DNA of 64,000 nucleotides from Hydrogenophilaceae bacterium (GTDB lineage Bacteria > Pseudomonadota > Gammaproteobacteria > Burkholderiales > Thiobacillaceae). The translations under genes and the position numbers were made by a program. Shown here one piece after another: positions 43,057 through 50,795 of the stretch (the stretch's first letter is position 1; every line of letters begins with the position of its first letter). Location: the NCBI GenBank assembly GCA_024709485.1, contig JANJWO010000065.1, positions 1 through 64,000 on the forward strand. The letters run 5' to 3'. Under the pieces are notes generated by a model. That model saw nothing but the letters and a program-made list of their open reading frames with translations, made no database searches and was not told the origin of the DNA.

Positions 43057-43911
43057 ATGGATATTGAACTTGCGCGCACTTTTCTCGCCGTGGCCGCCAC
43101 CGGCAATTTTGTCGCAGCCGCCACAAGGTTGCACGTGACACAGTCCACGGTCAGTTCACGCGTGCAAACTCTGGAGAGCCAGTTGGGCGCGAAGCTGTTC
43201 GTGCGCGGCCGCAACGGCGCCGAGCTTACCGCCGCGGGCAAGCGTTTTTTGAGCCATGCCAAGAATCTCGTGAGAACGCTCGAACAGGCGCGCCACGATG
43301 TGGGCCTGCCACAGGGCTATCACGATGTGCTGACGCTGAATGCGCGTATCGCGCTGTGGGAAGGCTTTCTCCCGCACTGGGTGGACTGGATGCGCAAAGC
43401 CGCGCCGGACGTGTCGCTGCGCCTGGAGATCGGATTCGAGGCGGATATCATGCAGGGCCTGATAGAGGGCACGGTCGACATCGGCGCGATGTACACGCCG
43501 GTGACGCGGCCGGGATTGGTGATCGAGCAGTTGTTCGTCGAAACTCTGCTGCTGGTGACCTCGCCGCGCGAGCAGGAGTGGACGGGAGAGGATTACATTC
43601 ATATCGACTGGGGCCCGGAATTCCACGCCCTGTTCAGCGAACATTACCCGGATGTGGATTCGCCGGCGCTGACCGCCAACATCGGCTGGCTCGCGCTGCA
43701 GCAGGCGCTGGCCTTCGGCGGTTCGGGCTATTTCCCGCAAAGGCTGGTGCGCCAGCATCTGGACAGCGGGCAATTGCAACTGGTGCCAGGCAGCCCCGTC
43801 TTCAAGCTGCCGGCCTATATGGTGTTTCCGCGGCATAGCCACCACGACACGCTGAACCACGCGCTCGAAGGCTTGCGCGTGCTGGCGCAAAGGGAAGCGC
43901 AGAGCGAATGA
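43057..43911 (+). CDS. LysR family transcriptional regulator
   Basis: A 284-residue LysR-type regulator with the helix-turn-helix FVAAATRLHVTQSTVSSRVQ (18-37) and an effector domain that begins near residue 90. The C-terminal domain keeps the LysR substrate-binding pattern (GLIEGTVDIGAMYTPVTRPG). It is divergent from the DsrC-like gene with a palindromic site between them, which points to that gene as its target. Confidence 0.92.
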   Translation: MDIELARTFLAVAATGNFVAAATRLHVTQSTVSSRVQTLESQLGAKLFVRGRNGAELTAAGKRFLSHAKNLVRTLEQARHDVGLPQGYHDVLTLNARIALWEGFLPHWVDWMRKAAPDVSLRLEIGFEADIMQGLIEGTVDIGAMYTPVTRPGLVIEQLFVETLLLVTSPREQEWTGEDYIHIDWGPEFHALFSEHYPDVDSPALTANIGWLALQQALAFGGSGYFPQRLVRQHLDSGQLQLVPGSPVFKLPAYMVFPRHSHHDTLNHALEGLRVLAQREAQSE

Positions 43912-43918
43912 GTCGCCG

Positions 43919-44227
43919 TCAGCCTTCGTCGTAACCTTCGTCAACCGGGTTGTCGACCAGGCGGAAGGGGTGGTCGATGGGCGTGTCCAGATATGCCTGG
44001 CGGGTTTCCTCGGATTCGAAGTACATCGTGACATTGCCGTCGACAAGGTAGGGGCGGCCTTCCAGACCCTCGATATCCCTGCCGGTAATCGGATCGATGC
44101 TGCTCAGCATATGCTCCGGCTCGTGCAGCCGCGTGCTTTGCAATTGATCTCGCGGCAAGGGGTCGGTCCCTACATGGTTGGCGAAGTTGAAATCGCGCAC
44201 GGTGCGGCCCTGATTCATGGTGTCCAT
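43919..44227 (-). CDS. Hypothetical protein with a degenerate YHS-like C-terminus
   Basis: A 102-residue acidic protein. The C-terminal part, SSIDPITGRDIEGLEGRPYL then VDGNVTMYFESEETRQAYLD, follows the spacing of a YHS metal-binding domain (DPVCG... then YYFCS...F), but every cysteine of that domain is replaced. The ATG at 44227 has a good CAGGAGAATGAA site. It is convergent with lysR. No named family; the gap up to 44412 contains nothing I recognise. Confidence 0.55.
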   Translation of the reverse strand: MDTMNQGRTVRDFNFANHVGTDPLPRDQLQSTRLHEPEHMLSSIDPITGRDIEGLEGRPYLVDGNVTMYFESEETRQAYLDTPIDHPFRLVDNPVDEGYDEG

Positions 44228-44412
44228 TTCATTCTCCTGAAAGCGGTTTGAGCTGCTAGCCCGGGCACCGCTTGCGTGGTCGCCCGGCGTCTTAAGTGAT
44301 GTATAGAACACGATGCCGTCTCTAAACAGATGCAGGAAGTAGGGGCATGGTTTGCATCACCACAGGCCTCGCTTGAGGCCGCCGGCAACCGCATCCGGCC
44401 GCGGTGAAGGGC

Positions 44413-44985
44413 TCAGGCGTTGTCGCCGGGCGCGGGCTGCAGCAGGTCGATTCTGAACGCGTCTTCGTAGGGCGGCACCTTGCATTCGATGATGTCGGTC
44501 GGCGCCACGTCCAGGCGCACGCCGACGATGTCGGTGCGCACCGGCAGCTTGGCTGCGCCGCGGTCGACCAGCACCACGGTGCGCATTTCCGCCGGCTGTT
44601 TCCGCGCCAGATACTCCACCGCGCGCAGCATGGAGTGGCCGCGATACATGACATCGTCCACCACCAGCACCGTGTGGCCGTCCAGCCTGAGCGCGGCATG
44701 TTCGGCGTTTTCGGTGAGCCTGGTTTCGGGATAAAGCAGGGAAAGATCGTCGGCATAGCGCTCGATCTTCAAATCCAGGCGCAGGCAGTCGCGCAGGCCG
44801 TAGACGTGTTTCAGGCGCTGGTGCAAGCGGTCGGCCAGCGGCGCCCCGCGCCTGAGCACGCCGACGATGGCCACCTGCGTGCGCCCGACCAGAAAGCCGG
44901 CCGCTTGATGGGCCATGCCGGTGAGGATGGCGTCGAGCTGCTTCGTGGAATACAGGCAGATGCGATTGCCGGGCGGTTTGTCCAT
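44413..44985 (-). CDS. pyrR: PyrR-like phosphoribosyltransferase
   Basis: A 190-residue type I phosphoribosyltransferase with the PRPP loop VLVVDDVMYRGHS (106-118) and the upstream VGVLRRGAPLADRL block. This is the PyrR pattern (bifunctional pyr regulator/uracil phosphoribosyltransferase). Whether it regulates pyrimidine genes here is not visible; no pyr genes are adjacent. Confidence 0.82.
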   Translation of the reverse strand: MDKPPGNRICLYSTKQLDAILTGMAHQAAGFLVGRTQVAIVGVLRRGAPLADRLHQRLKHVYGLRDCLRLDLKIERYADDLSLLYPETRLTENAEHAALRLDGHTVLVVDDVMYRGHSMLRAVEYLARKQPAEMRTVVLVDRGAAKLPVRTDIVGVRLDVAPTDIIECKVPPYEDAFRIDLLQPAPGDNA

Positions 44986-45079
44986 TTGGGCCTGTGCGTG
45001 TGCGATTCAGGGGGAATGATAGGCGAAACGCCCGCCTGCCGCGGCATCCGTGTTGCGGGAGAAATGCAGGAATGGGGGG

Positions 45080-45156
45080 TGGGGTGGCTGATGGGACTCG
45101 AACCCACGACAACAGGAATCACAATCCTGGACTCTACCAACTGAGCTACAGCCACC
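45080..45156 (-). tRNA. tRNA-His (anticodon GTG)
   Basis: A full cloverleaf on the minus strand: acceptor GTGGCTG pairs with CAGCCAC, the anticodon loop is TTGTGAT, the T loop is TTCGAGT. An extra encoded G at 45156 is opposite discriminator C, as required for tRNA-His, and CCA is encoded (45082-45080). First of a His-Arg-Pro cluster. Confidence 0.95.
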
Positions 45157-45179
45157 ACCGTAAAAACTTTCAACCAAAC

Positions 45180-45256
45180 TGGCCTGCCCGACAGGAGTCG
45201 AACCTGTGACCCTCGGCTTAGAAGGCCGATGCTCTATCCAGCTGAGCTACGGGCAG
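45180..45256 (-). tRNA. tRNA-Arg (anticodon TCT)
   Basis: Minus-strand cloverleaf with acceptor CTGCCCG/CGGGCAG, D arm TAGCTCAGCTGGATAGAG, anticodon loop CTTCTAA, T loop TTCGACT, discriminator G and encoded CCA. The 5' C in the acceptor is unusual but pairs correctly. Confidence 0.93.
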
Positions 45257-45293
45257 TTTGATTCTCTGCGAGCTCGGGGCAGGGACAATGCGG

Positions 45294-45370
45294 TGGTCGG
45301 GGCGGAGGGATTCGAACCCCCGACATCTTGCTCCCAAAGCAAGCGCGCTACCGGACTGCGCTACGCCCCG
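45294..45370 (-). tRNA. tRNA-Pro (anticodon TGG)
   Basis: Minus-strand cloverleaf with acceptor CGGGGCG/CGCCCCG, D arm TAGCGCAGTCCGGTAGCG, anticodon loop TTTGGGA, discriminator A and encoded CCA. It is the promoter-proximal member of the His-Arg-Pro transcript order read from the minus strand (Pro, Arg, His). Confidence 0.95.
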
Positions 45371-45521
45371 AAAGACCGCGAATTATGCCTGAATGAATGC
45401 ATCCGGGTCAATTTAACCCGGACAATGGTCAGGAATCCGATGAGGCGAGGCGGTTTGGCTTGGGGGAAATCCCACAATTTGAGAAAATACCCTTTTTCCT
45501 TGCAGGCCAATGTGAAGCGCC

Positions 45522-46379
45522 ATGACTGCCCAGATTCTTGACGGCAAAGCCCTATCCGAACGCATCGTAGACGAACTCAGGCAGCAGGTGGACGCCTTGG
45601 TGGCATCCGGCAAGCGCGCGCCTGCGCTGGCGGTGATCCTGGTCGGCGACGATCCCGCTTCGGCCATTTACGTGCGCAACAAGAAGCGCGCCTGCGAACG
45701 CGCCGACGTGCGCTCGGTGTCGCATGATCTGCCGGCGAGTACCAGCCAGGCCGAGCTGCTGGCGCTGATCGACAAACTGAACGACGATCCCGAAGTGGAC
45801 GGCATCCTGGTGCAGATGCCGCTGCCGCCGCAGATCGAGCCGGAAACCGTGATCGAGCGCATCCACCCCGACAAGGACGTCGACGGCTTCCATCCCTACA
45901 ACATCGGCCGCCTCGCGGTGCGCATGCCCACGCTGCGCTCCTGCACGCCCATGGGTGTGATGACGCTGCTGAAAAGCGTGCACAGCGACATGCGCGGCAT
46001 GAATGCGCTGGTGGTGGGCGCTTCCAACCATGTCGGCCGGCCCATGGGCCTGGAATTGCTGATGGCAGGCTGCACCGTGACCACGGCCAACAGTCAGACC
46101 CGCAACCTGCCGGTGCTGGCCCTGCAGGCCGACATCGTGGTGGTGGCGGTGGGCCGCCCGAATCTGGTCAAGGGTGAGTGGATCAAGGAAGGCGCCACCG
46201 TGGCCGACGTCGGCATCAACCGCCTGCCCGACGGGCGCATCTGCGGCGACGTGGAATATGCCGTGGCCGCCGAGCGCGCGGCGTGGATCACGCCGGTGCC
46301 GGGCGGCGTGGGGCCGATGACCGTGGCTTCACTTTTGCAGAATACCCTGCAGGCCTACGAAATCCATCAAAAAGCTTAA
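45522..46379 (+). CDS. folD: Methylenetetrahydrofolate dehydrogenase/cyclohydrolase
   Basis: A 285-residue bifunctional enzyme interconverting methylene-, methenyl- and formyl-tetrahydrofolate. The FolD signatures are present: [20 protein letters not shown] with catalytic lysine, [15 protein letters not shown], and [17 protein letters not shown] at the end. It is a single gene divergent from the tRNA cluster. Confidence 0.97.
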   Translation: MTAQILDGKALSERIVDELRQQVDALVASGKRAPALAVILVGDDPASAIYVRNKKRACERADVRSVSHDLPASTSQAELLALIDKLNDDPEVDGILVQMPLPPQIEPETVIERIHPDKDVDGFHPYNIGRLAVRMPTLRSCTPMGVMTLLKSVHSDMRGMNALVVGASNHVGRPMGLELLMAGCTVTTANSQTRNLPVLALQADIVVVAVGRPNLVKGEWIKEGATVADVGINRLPDGRICGDVEYAVAAERAAWITPVPGGVGPMTVASLLQNTLQAYEIHQKA

Positions 46380-46384
46380 ATTCA

Positions 46385-46446
46385 AGCCACAGAGGACACA
46401 GAGAACACAGAGGCAAATCTGGTTGCTCTCTGTATTCTCTGTGGCC
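46385..46446. repeat. Intergenic hairpin repeat, CACAGAG-monomer class
   Basis: The left arm 46385-46414 holds three almost perfect tandem units (CACAGAGGA, CACAGAGAA, CACAGAGGC). The right arm 46425-46446 is GCTCTCTGTATTCTCTGTGG. The loop is ten bases. This is the cleanest copy in the window and lies between the convergent folD and cbbY genes. Confidence 0.9.
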
Positions 46447-46462
46447 CGCCTTTTTTCAGGCC

Positions 46463-47221
46463 TCAGGTCTTGTGCAAAATCTTCAAACTTTCCAGCGTGA
46501 CATAGCCCTGGCCCTGCCAGGCGCCTGACAGGGCGGTGGCGGGGGCATCGGGTTCGCCCAGATCGGTGAGCACCACGGCGGCGCCGCTGAAGTCGTGGTC
46601 GCGGGTGTAGTCGTTGACCGTGACGAGGGTGGTCAGCCCGGCGCCGCGGCTCGCGCGGATGCCGTTTTCCGAATCCTCGAACGCCAGGCAGGCTTGCGGC
46701 TCGAGCTTCATCTGTTCCAGGGCCCAGAGGTAGATGTCGGGTGCAGGTTTCTTGGCCGGCACGATGTCGCCGGCGGCGATGACCTCGAACCACTCGGAAC
46801 TGCCCTTGCCCAGGCTGTGCTCCAAGAGCGCGGTGACGTTTTCCGGGGTGGTGGTGGTGGCGACCGCCAGGCGCAGGCCGGCATCCATGGCTTCCCGCAG
46901 CAGGCGCTCGATGCCGGGGCGCATGGGCACGTTGCCCTCGGCCAGCATGGCGGTGTAATGGCGGGTCTTGGCCTTGTGCAGCTCGGCGACCAGGTCGTCG
47001 AAATCGGCCTGCTTCTGGTAATCCGGGCGGAAAGTGTCGACATAATGCTTCATGCGTTCCTTGCCGCCGGTGACCGCCAGCAGTTTGCCGTAAAGCGGGA
47101 CATCCCAGTCCCAGTCCAGGCCGAATTCACGGAAAGCAGCATTGAAGGCGGGGCGGTGGCCGTCGCGCTCGGTGTCGGCGAGGGTGCCGTCCACGTCAAA
47201 TATCAGGGCTTGCAAAGACAT
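46463..47221 (-). CDS. cbbY: HAD-family sugar-phosphate phosphatase, CbbY type
   Basis: A 252-residue haloacid dehalogenase-type phosphatase with the catalytic FDVDGTLADTE (8-18), the ATTTTPENV motif II region, the conserved lysine in VPAKKPAPDIY and FEDSENGIRAS. The size and blocks fit CbbY, which removes the Rubisco inhibitor xylulose-1,5-bisphosphate. No Calvin-cycle genes are in the window, so the role in carbon fixation is inference. Confidence 0.87.
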   Translation of the reverse strand: MSLQALIFDVDGTLADTERDGHRPAFNAAFREFGLDWDWDVPLYGKLLAVTGGKERMKHYVDTFRPDYQKQADFDDLVAELHKAKTRHYTAMLAEGNVPMRPGIERLLREAMDAGLRLAVATTTTPENVTALLEHSLGKGSSEWFEVIAAGDIVPAKKPAPDIYLWALEQMKLEPQACLAFEDSENGIRASRGAGLTTLVTVNDYTRDHDFSGAAVVLTDLGEPDAPATALSGAWQGQGYVTLESLKILHKT

Positions 47222-47312
47222 GATTGCTCAAGATCAATAATGGGTTGCGGTTGGAGGGGTAAATCTGTTATTAAGTCAGGTTTGTTTTGTTCAGTTCAAC
47301 CGGGAAGACCAT

Positions 47313-47735
47313 ATGGCCACCGAACATTTGAAGCGCTTTGAACCCTACAAGGCCAAAAAAGGCGAGGAATACATGAACGCCAAGCAATTGGCGCATTTTC
47401 GCAAAATCCTCGAAGCCTGGAAAGCCGAGCTTTCCCAGGACATCGACACCACCATCCATTCCATGCAGGACGAGGCCACGGTGTTCGCCGACCCCAACGA
47501 TCGCGCCACCCAGGAATCCGACATGGCCCTGGAACTGAGGAACCGCGACCGCGAGCGCAAGCTGATCAAGAAAATCGACGAGACCATGGCCAAGATCGAC
47601 GCCGGCGACTACGGCTATTGCGATTCCTGCGGCGTGGAAATCGGCATCGAACGCCTGCAGGCGCGTCCCACCGCCAGCCTGTGCATCGACTGCAAGACGC
47701 TCGAGGAAATCAAGGAAAAGCAGGTCGCCAAATAA
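47313..47735 (+). CDS. dksA: RNA polymerase-binding transcription factor DksA
   Basis: A 140-residue stringent-response factor. The coiled-coil tip DPNDRA (60-65) with the two essential aspartates, the [15 protein letters not shown] stretch and a four-cysteine zinc site (C103, C106, C124, C127) are all intact. It acts with ppGpp at the RNA polymerase secondary channel. It is followed 14 bases later by a small gene. Confidence 0.97.
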   Translation: MATEHLKRFEPYKAKKGEEYMNAKQLAHFRKILEAWKAELSQDIDTTIHSMQDEATVFADPNDRATQESDMALELRNRDRERKLIKKIDETMAKIDAGDYGYCDSCGVEIGIERLQARPTASLCIDCKTLEEIKEKQVAK

Positions 47736-47749
47736 TCGGGCAGCCAGCC

Positions 47750-48190
47750 ATGAGCGCGCCGCAGAAAGTGACCACTGACTTCGAGGCCAAGTACTGGGGC
47801 ACGCTCTATAACGTGCTGTCCTGGGAGCAGTTGACGGCTTTCTGGGGCAAAGTGGCGCGCGGCGCCGGCTGGTATCTCTATGCCGTCGGCCAGGAGGTGC
47901 CGCAGGCGCCCGCCAGTGCCGAGGATGTCGAGCGCTTCGTCCACCACATCGACGAACTGCTGCGCAAGGAGCATGAGGAAGACTACTGCGGCATCGTTTA
48001 TGCGGACGACCTGGAAAAGCCGAGTTTCATCAAGATCTACGATCCGCACAACCTGGGTGTGTCCTGCGGCTCCAGCGGCCAGCATATCTTTCCCGGCTGG
48101 ACCATGAGCCTGCAGGCGCCGGTCAACCTCAAGCCGGCGGTGGTGCCGAACAACCGCAAGAAATGGTGGTCAGCGCTGTTTGGCGGCTGA
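47750..48190 (+). CDS. Hypothetical conserved-looking protein downstream of dksA
   Basis: A 146-residue soluble protein with two cysteines (in DYCGIV and VSCGSSGQ) and many aromatic residues (FEAKYWGTLYNVLSWEQLTA). The C-terminal half contains IKIYDPHNLGVSCGSSGQHI. I do not recognise a family with confidence. It probably shares the dksA transcript and ends 17 bases before a strong bidirectional terminator. Confidence 0.65.
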   Translation: MSAPQKVTTDFEAKYWGTLYNVLSWEQLTAFWGKVARGAGWYLYAVGQEVPQAPASAEDVERFVHHIDELLRKEHEEDYCGIVYADDLEKPSFIKIYDPHNLGVSCGSSGQHIFPGWTMSLQAPVNLKPAVVPNNRKKWWSALFGG

Positions 48191-48206
48191 CGCCGGGATG
48201 CAGCAT

Positions 48207-48238
48207 GAAAAAACGCCCTGCCAAGCAGGGCGTTTTTC
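48207..48238. terminator. Bidirectional Rho-independent terminator
   Basis: ACGCCCTG (48213-48220) pairs with CAGGGCGT (48226-48233) around a five-base loop, with an A-run before and a T-run after. It ends the dksA unit on the plus strand and the small periplasmic protein gene on the minus strand. Confidence 0.93.
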
Positions 48239-48253
48239 GTTGGGCGCAAGAAA

Positions 48254-48502
48254 TTACTTCTTGGCGGGTTCGGCCGGCGTGGCCGGGGTGGCCGGCGTGG
48301 CGGCATGCTCGCTCTTTTTGGTCTTGGCGACTTTCTTGTGGGCCTTTTCCGCCTTCTTGGGCGCTTCGGCGGGCTTTTCCGCGGCCGGGCTTGCCGGGGT
48401 GGCGGCTACGGCGGGCGTGGCGGGGGTGGCCTTGGGCGCTTCGGCAGCCATGGCGGAGCCGGCAAAGGCGGACACGATCAGGGTCATCAGCAGTTTGTTC
48501 AT
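48254..48502 (-). CDS. Small periplasmic Ala/Pro/Lys-rich repetitive protein
   Basis: An 82-residue protein with a signal peptide (LLMTLIVSAFAGSAMA) and a mature part of very low complexity: repeated ATPATPA units at both ends around a lysine-rich centre (KKAEKAHKKVAKTKKSEHA). It is likely an extended, basic periplasmic peptide. The ATG at 48502 follows TGGAGAACTGCG. It is divergent from a two-component system, and four GCTTAC repeats lie in the shared promoter region. Confidence 0.7.
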   Translation of the reverse strand: MNKLLMTLIVSAFAGSAMAAEAPKATPATPAVAATPASPAAEKPAEAPKKAEKAHKKVAKTKKSEHAATPATPATPAEPAKK

Positions 48503-48572
48503 CGCAGTTCTCCAAGCGTTGGTAAGTGAATTCACAGGCAGCGCCTGCTTGAGAGGCATCGTAGGCGCACCT

Positions 48573-48620
48573 GCTTACGCCAGGCTTACAGAGGGGCGCG
48601 CTCGCTTACAACAGGCTTAC
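48573..48620. promoter_or_regulatory. Two pairs of GCTTAC direct repeats (OmpR-family regulator boxes)
   Basis: GCTTAC occurs at 48573-48578, 48584-48589, 48604-48609 and 48615-48620. Within each pair the copies are 11 bases apart (five-base spacer), which is the helical spacing at which OmpR/PhoB-family response regulators bind as head-to-tail dimers. The sites lie between the response regulator gene (ATG at 48680) and the divergent small periplasmic protein gene. Confidence 0.7.
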
Positions 48621-48679
48621 ATTTTGCGATTTTCCCGCCTGCCGCCTGACTGCCCGGGGCGCTGGCGATAGAATGGCGC

Positions 48680-49348
48680 ATGCGCATCCTGCTTGTGGAA
48701 GACGATCCGGCATTGGCGGGCAGCCTGAGACAGGGCCTGCAGCAGATGGGCTTTGCCGTGGAATCGTGTCAGGATGGCAGCGAGGCGGATGCCATGCTTT
48801 CCCTGCGCGCCTTCGATGTCGTGGTGCTGGATCTGGGGCTGCCCGGCCTGTCCGGCATGGAAGTCCTCAGGCGCCTGAGAAAGCGCGGCGCGACGACCCC
48901 CGTGCTCGTCCTGACCGCGCGCGATGCCTTGCAGGATCGCGTGGCGGGATTGAAGGCGGGCGCCGACGATTACGTCCTCAAGCCCTTCGATTTCGAGGAG
49001 CTGGAAGCCCGGCTGCAGGCGTTGCTGCGCCGCACCCAGTCGGAGCGCGCAGGCTATCTGGAGGCGGGAGGCTTGCGCCTGGACAAGCGCAGCCGCCAGG
49101 CCTTCTTTGAGCATCAGCCCCTGATGCTGTCCTCGCGGGAAGTCGCGGTGCTGGAGCTGCTGATGAGCCGCTGCGGCCGGGTAGTCGGCAAAGATCAGCT
49201 GGCCGAGCACTTGACCGGCCTTGAGGAGGAAATCGGCCCGAACGCGGTGGAGGTCTACGTGCATCGCCTGCGCAGGAAGCTCGAGCCGTTCGGGATTTCG
49301 GTCCGCACCTTGCGCGGCCTGGGCTATCTGCTGGAAAAAAATGACTGA
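48680..49348 (+). CDS. OmpR-family response regulator (QseB/TctD-like)
   Basis: A 222-residue two-component regulator with a receiver domain (acidic pocket E7, D8, D9; phospho-acceptor D51; lysine in DDYVLKPFDF) and a C-terminal winged helix of the OmpR type (GPNAVEVYVHRLRRKLEPFG). It overlaps the sensor kinase gene by eight bases. The GCTTAC repeats upstream are a strong candidate for its own binding sites. Confidence 0.94.
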   Translation: MRILLVEDDPALAGSLRQGLQQMGFAVESCQDGSEADAMLSLRAFDVVVLDLGLPGLSGMEVLRRLRKRGATTPVLVLTARDALQDRVAGLKAGADDYVLKPFDFEELEARLQALLRRTQSERAGYLEAGGLRLDKRSRQAFFEHQPLMLSSREVAVLELLMSRCGRVVGKDQLAEHLTGLEEEIGPNAVEVYVHRLRRKLEPFGISVRTLRGLGYLLEKND

Positions 49349-50753
49349 TACGGGCAAACAGCCGCCCAGTCTGTATCGCCTGCTGCTGTTCAGGCTCCTG
49401 GTGTTGCTCGTGCCCCTGATCCTCGGCACTCTCTGGGTGTCATACAGGGCGATGCTGCACTATGCCAATGAGGCATTCGACCGCTCCCTCGCCAGAAGAG
49501 CCTACGCCCTGGCGGATCAGGTCGAGGTGCTGAGCGGTAAGGTGCTGCTCGACCTGACGAAATCGGCGCACAGCATTCTCGAGTTCGATCCCACCGATGT
49601 TTTCTACTATCGCGTCATCGGGCCAGGCGGCGAACAGCTTTACGGCAGCACGGAACTGGCCTTGCCTGCCACTTTCAAGAAACGCCCCAAACCCAACCAG
49701 CTTGTTTTCTTCGACACGCTCATTGAGGGCAACAAGGTTCGCGTTGCGGCCTATACCTTGTCGTTGAGGGGGACGAGTGCCGCCGGCAGCGTGCTGATCC
49801 TGGCCGGAGAAACGACCGACAAGCGCACGCAGCTTGCCGACGATGTGCTGATGACGGTGTTCCTGCCCATGATCGCCGTTATCGGGCTGATGATTTATGC
49901 CGTCAGCCTGACGCTCAACATGAGCCTGAAGCCGGTAAATGCGATACGCCAGGCCGTGGCGCGCAGGGGATCGCACGATCTCGACCCCATCGAGATAAAA
50001 AATTTGCCGACCGAGATCGAACCCCTGCTCAAGGAGATGAACCGCCTGATGAGCGATTTGCGAAACCTGCACGATTCGCGCCAGCGTTTCCTGGCCGATT
50101 CCGCACATCAACTGCGCACGCCGCTTGCCAGCATGCGCGCGCAAACGGAACTGGCGATACGCAGCCTGCACGACGAGAACAGCCGCGCGGCACTGGGCAG
50201 CCTGCTGACCAGCCTGGATCGCCAAAGCCGTCTCGTGAATCAGCTGCTGGCGCTGTCGCGCGCGGAAAATGCCCAGGCCGATCCGGTCAGGAGCGAGGTC
50301 AGGCTGGACGAGCTGGCGCGCAGCGTGACCGCCGAATGGGTGCCGCGGGCGCTGCAGCGGGGGATCGAAATCGGCTTCGAGTCTCCGCAGGGGGCGGTCG
50401 CGATGCTGGGCAACGACTTGGCCATTATCGAAGCCCTGGCCAATCTGCTCGACAACGCCTTGCGCTACTGCCGCCCGGGCGACCAGGTCACGGTCATGAC
50501 GTATGCGACAGACGGCCAGGCATGCCTTGCGGTGTCGGATAGCGGCCCCGGCGTGCCGCCGGAGGCGCTGGAAAAACTGTTCCAGCGCTTCTACCGGGTG
50601 CCCGGCTCGCAGGCCGAAGGCTGCGGTCTCGGCCTTGCCATCGTGCGCCAGGTGGCCATGGCTTACGGCGGCGAAGCGTTTGCGAGGAACAAGGCGGAGG
50701 GCGGCCTCGAAGTCGGCATGTGCTTTCCGCGCATCGCGGCGGCGGCAAAATAA
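49341..50753 (+). CDS. Sensor histidine kinase (TctE/QseC-like)
   Basis: A 470-residue membrane kinase. Two membrane helices (about 12-33 and 169-192) flank a periplasmic sensor of about 135 residues. A HAMP region follows, then the phospho-acceptor histidine H256 in SAHQLRTPLASM and the ATPase motifs ALANLLDNALRYC, DSGPGVP and GCGLGLAIV. The sensed signal is unknown. The ATG at 49341 is within the end of the regulator gene, so the two are coupled. Confidence 0.93.
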   Translation: MTDTGKQPPSLYRLLLFRLLVLLVPLILGTLWVSYRAMLHYANEAFDRSLARRAYALADQVEVLSGKVLLDLTKSAHSILEFDPTDVFYYRVIGPGGEQLYGSTELALPATFKKRPKPNQLVFFDTLIEGNKVRVAAYTLSLRGTSAAGSVLILAGETTDKRTQLADDVLMTVFLPMIAVIGLMIYAVSLTLNMSLKPVNAIRQAVARRGSHDLDPIEIKNLPTEIEPLLKEMNRLMSDLRNLHDSRQRFLADSAHQLRTPLASMRAQTELAIRSLHDENSRAALGSLLTSLDRQSRLVNQLLALSRAENAQADPVRSEVRLDELARSVTAEWVPRALQRGIEIGFESPQGAVAMLGNDLAIIEALANLLDNALRYCRPGDQVTVMTYATDGQACLAVSDSGPGVPPEALEKLFQRFYRVPGSQAEGCGLGLAIVRQVAMAYGGEAFARNKAEGGLEVGMCFPRIAAAAK

Positions 50754-50779
50754 AAAACCGCGCCGAAGCGCGGTTTTTT
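50752..50779. terminator. Bidirectional Rho-independent terminator
   Basis: CCGCGC (50758-50763) and GCGCGG (50768-50773) form a stem with a CGAA tetraloop, flanked by an A-run and a T-run. It terminates the kinase gene on the plus strand and pnp on the minus strand. Confidence 0.95.
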
Positions 50780-50795
50780 GGCGGGAGGCCGGTTG

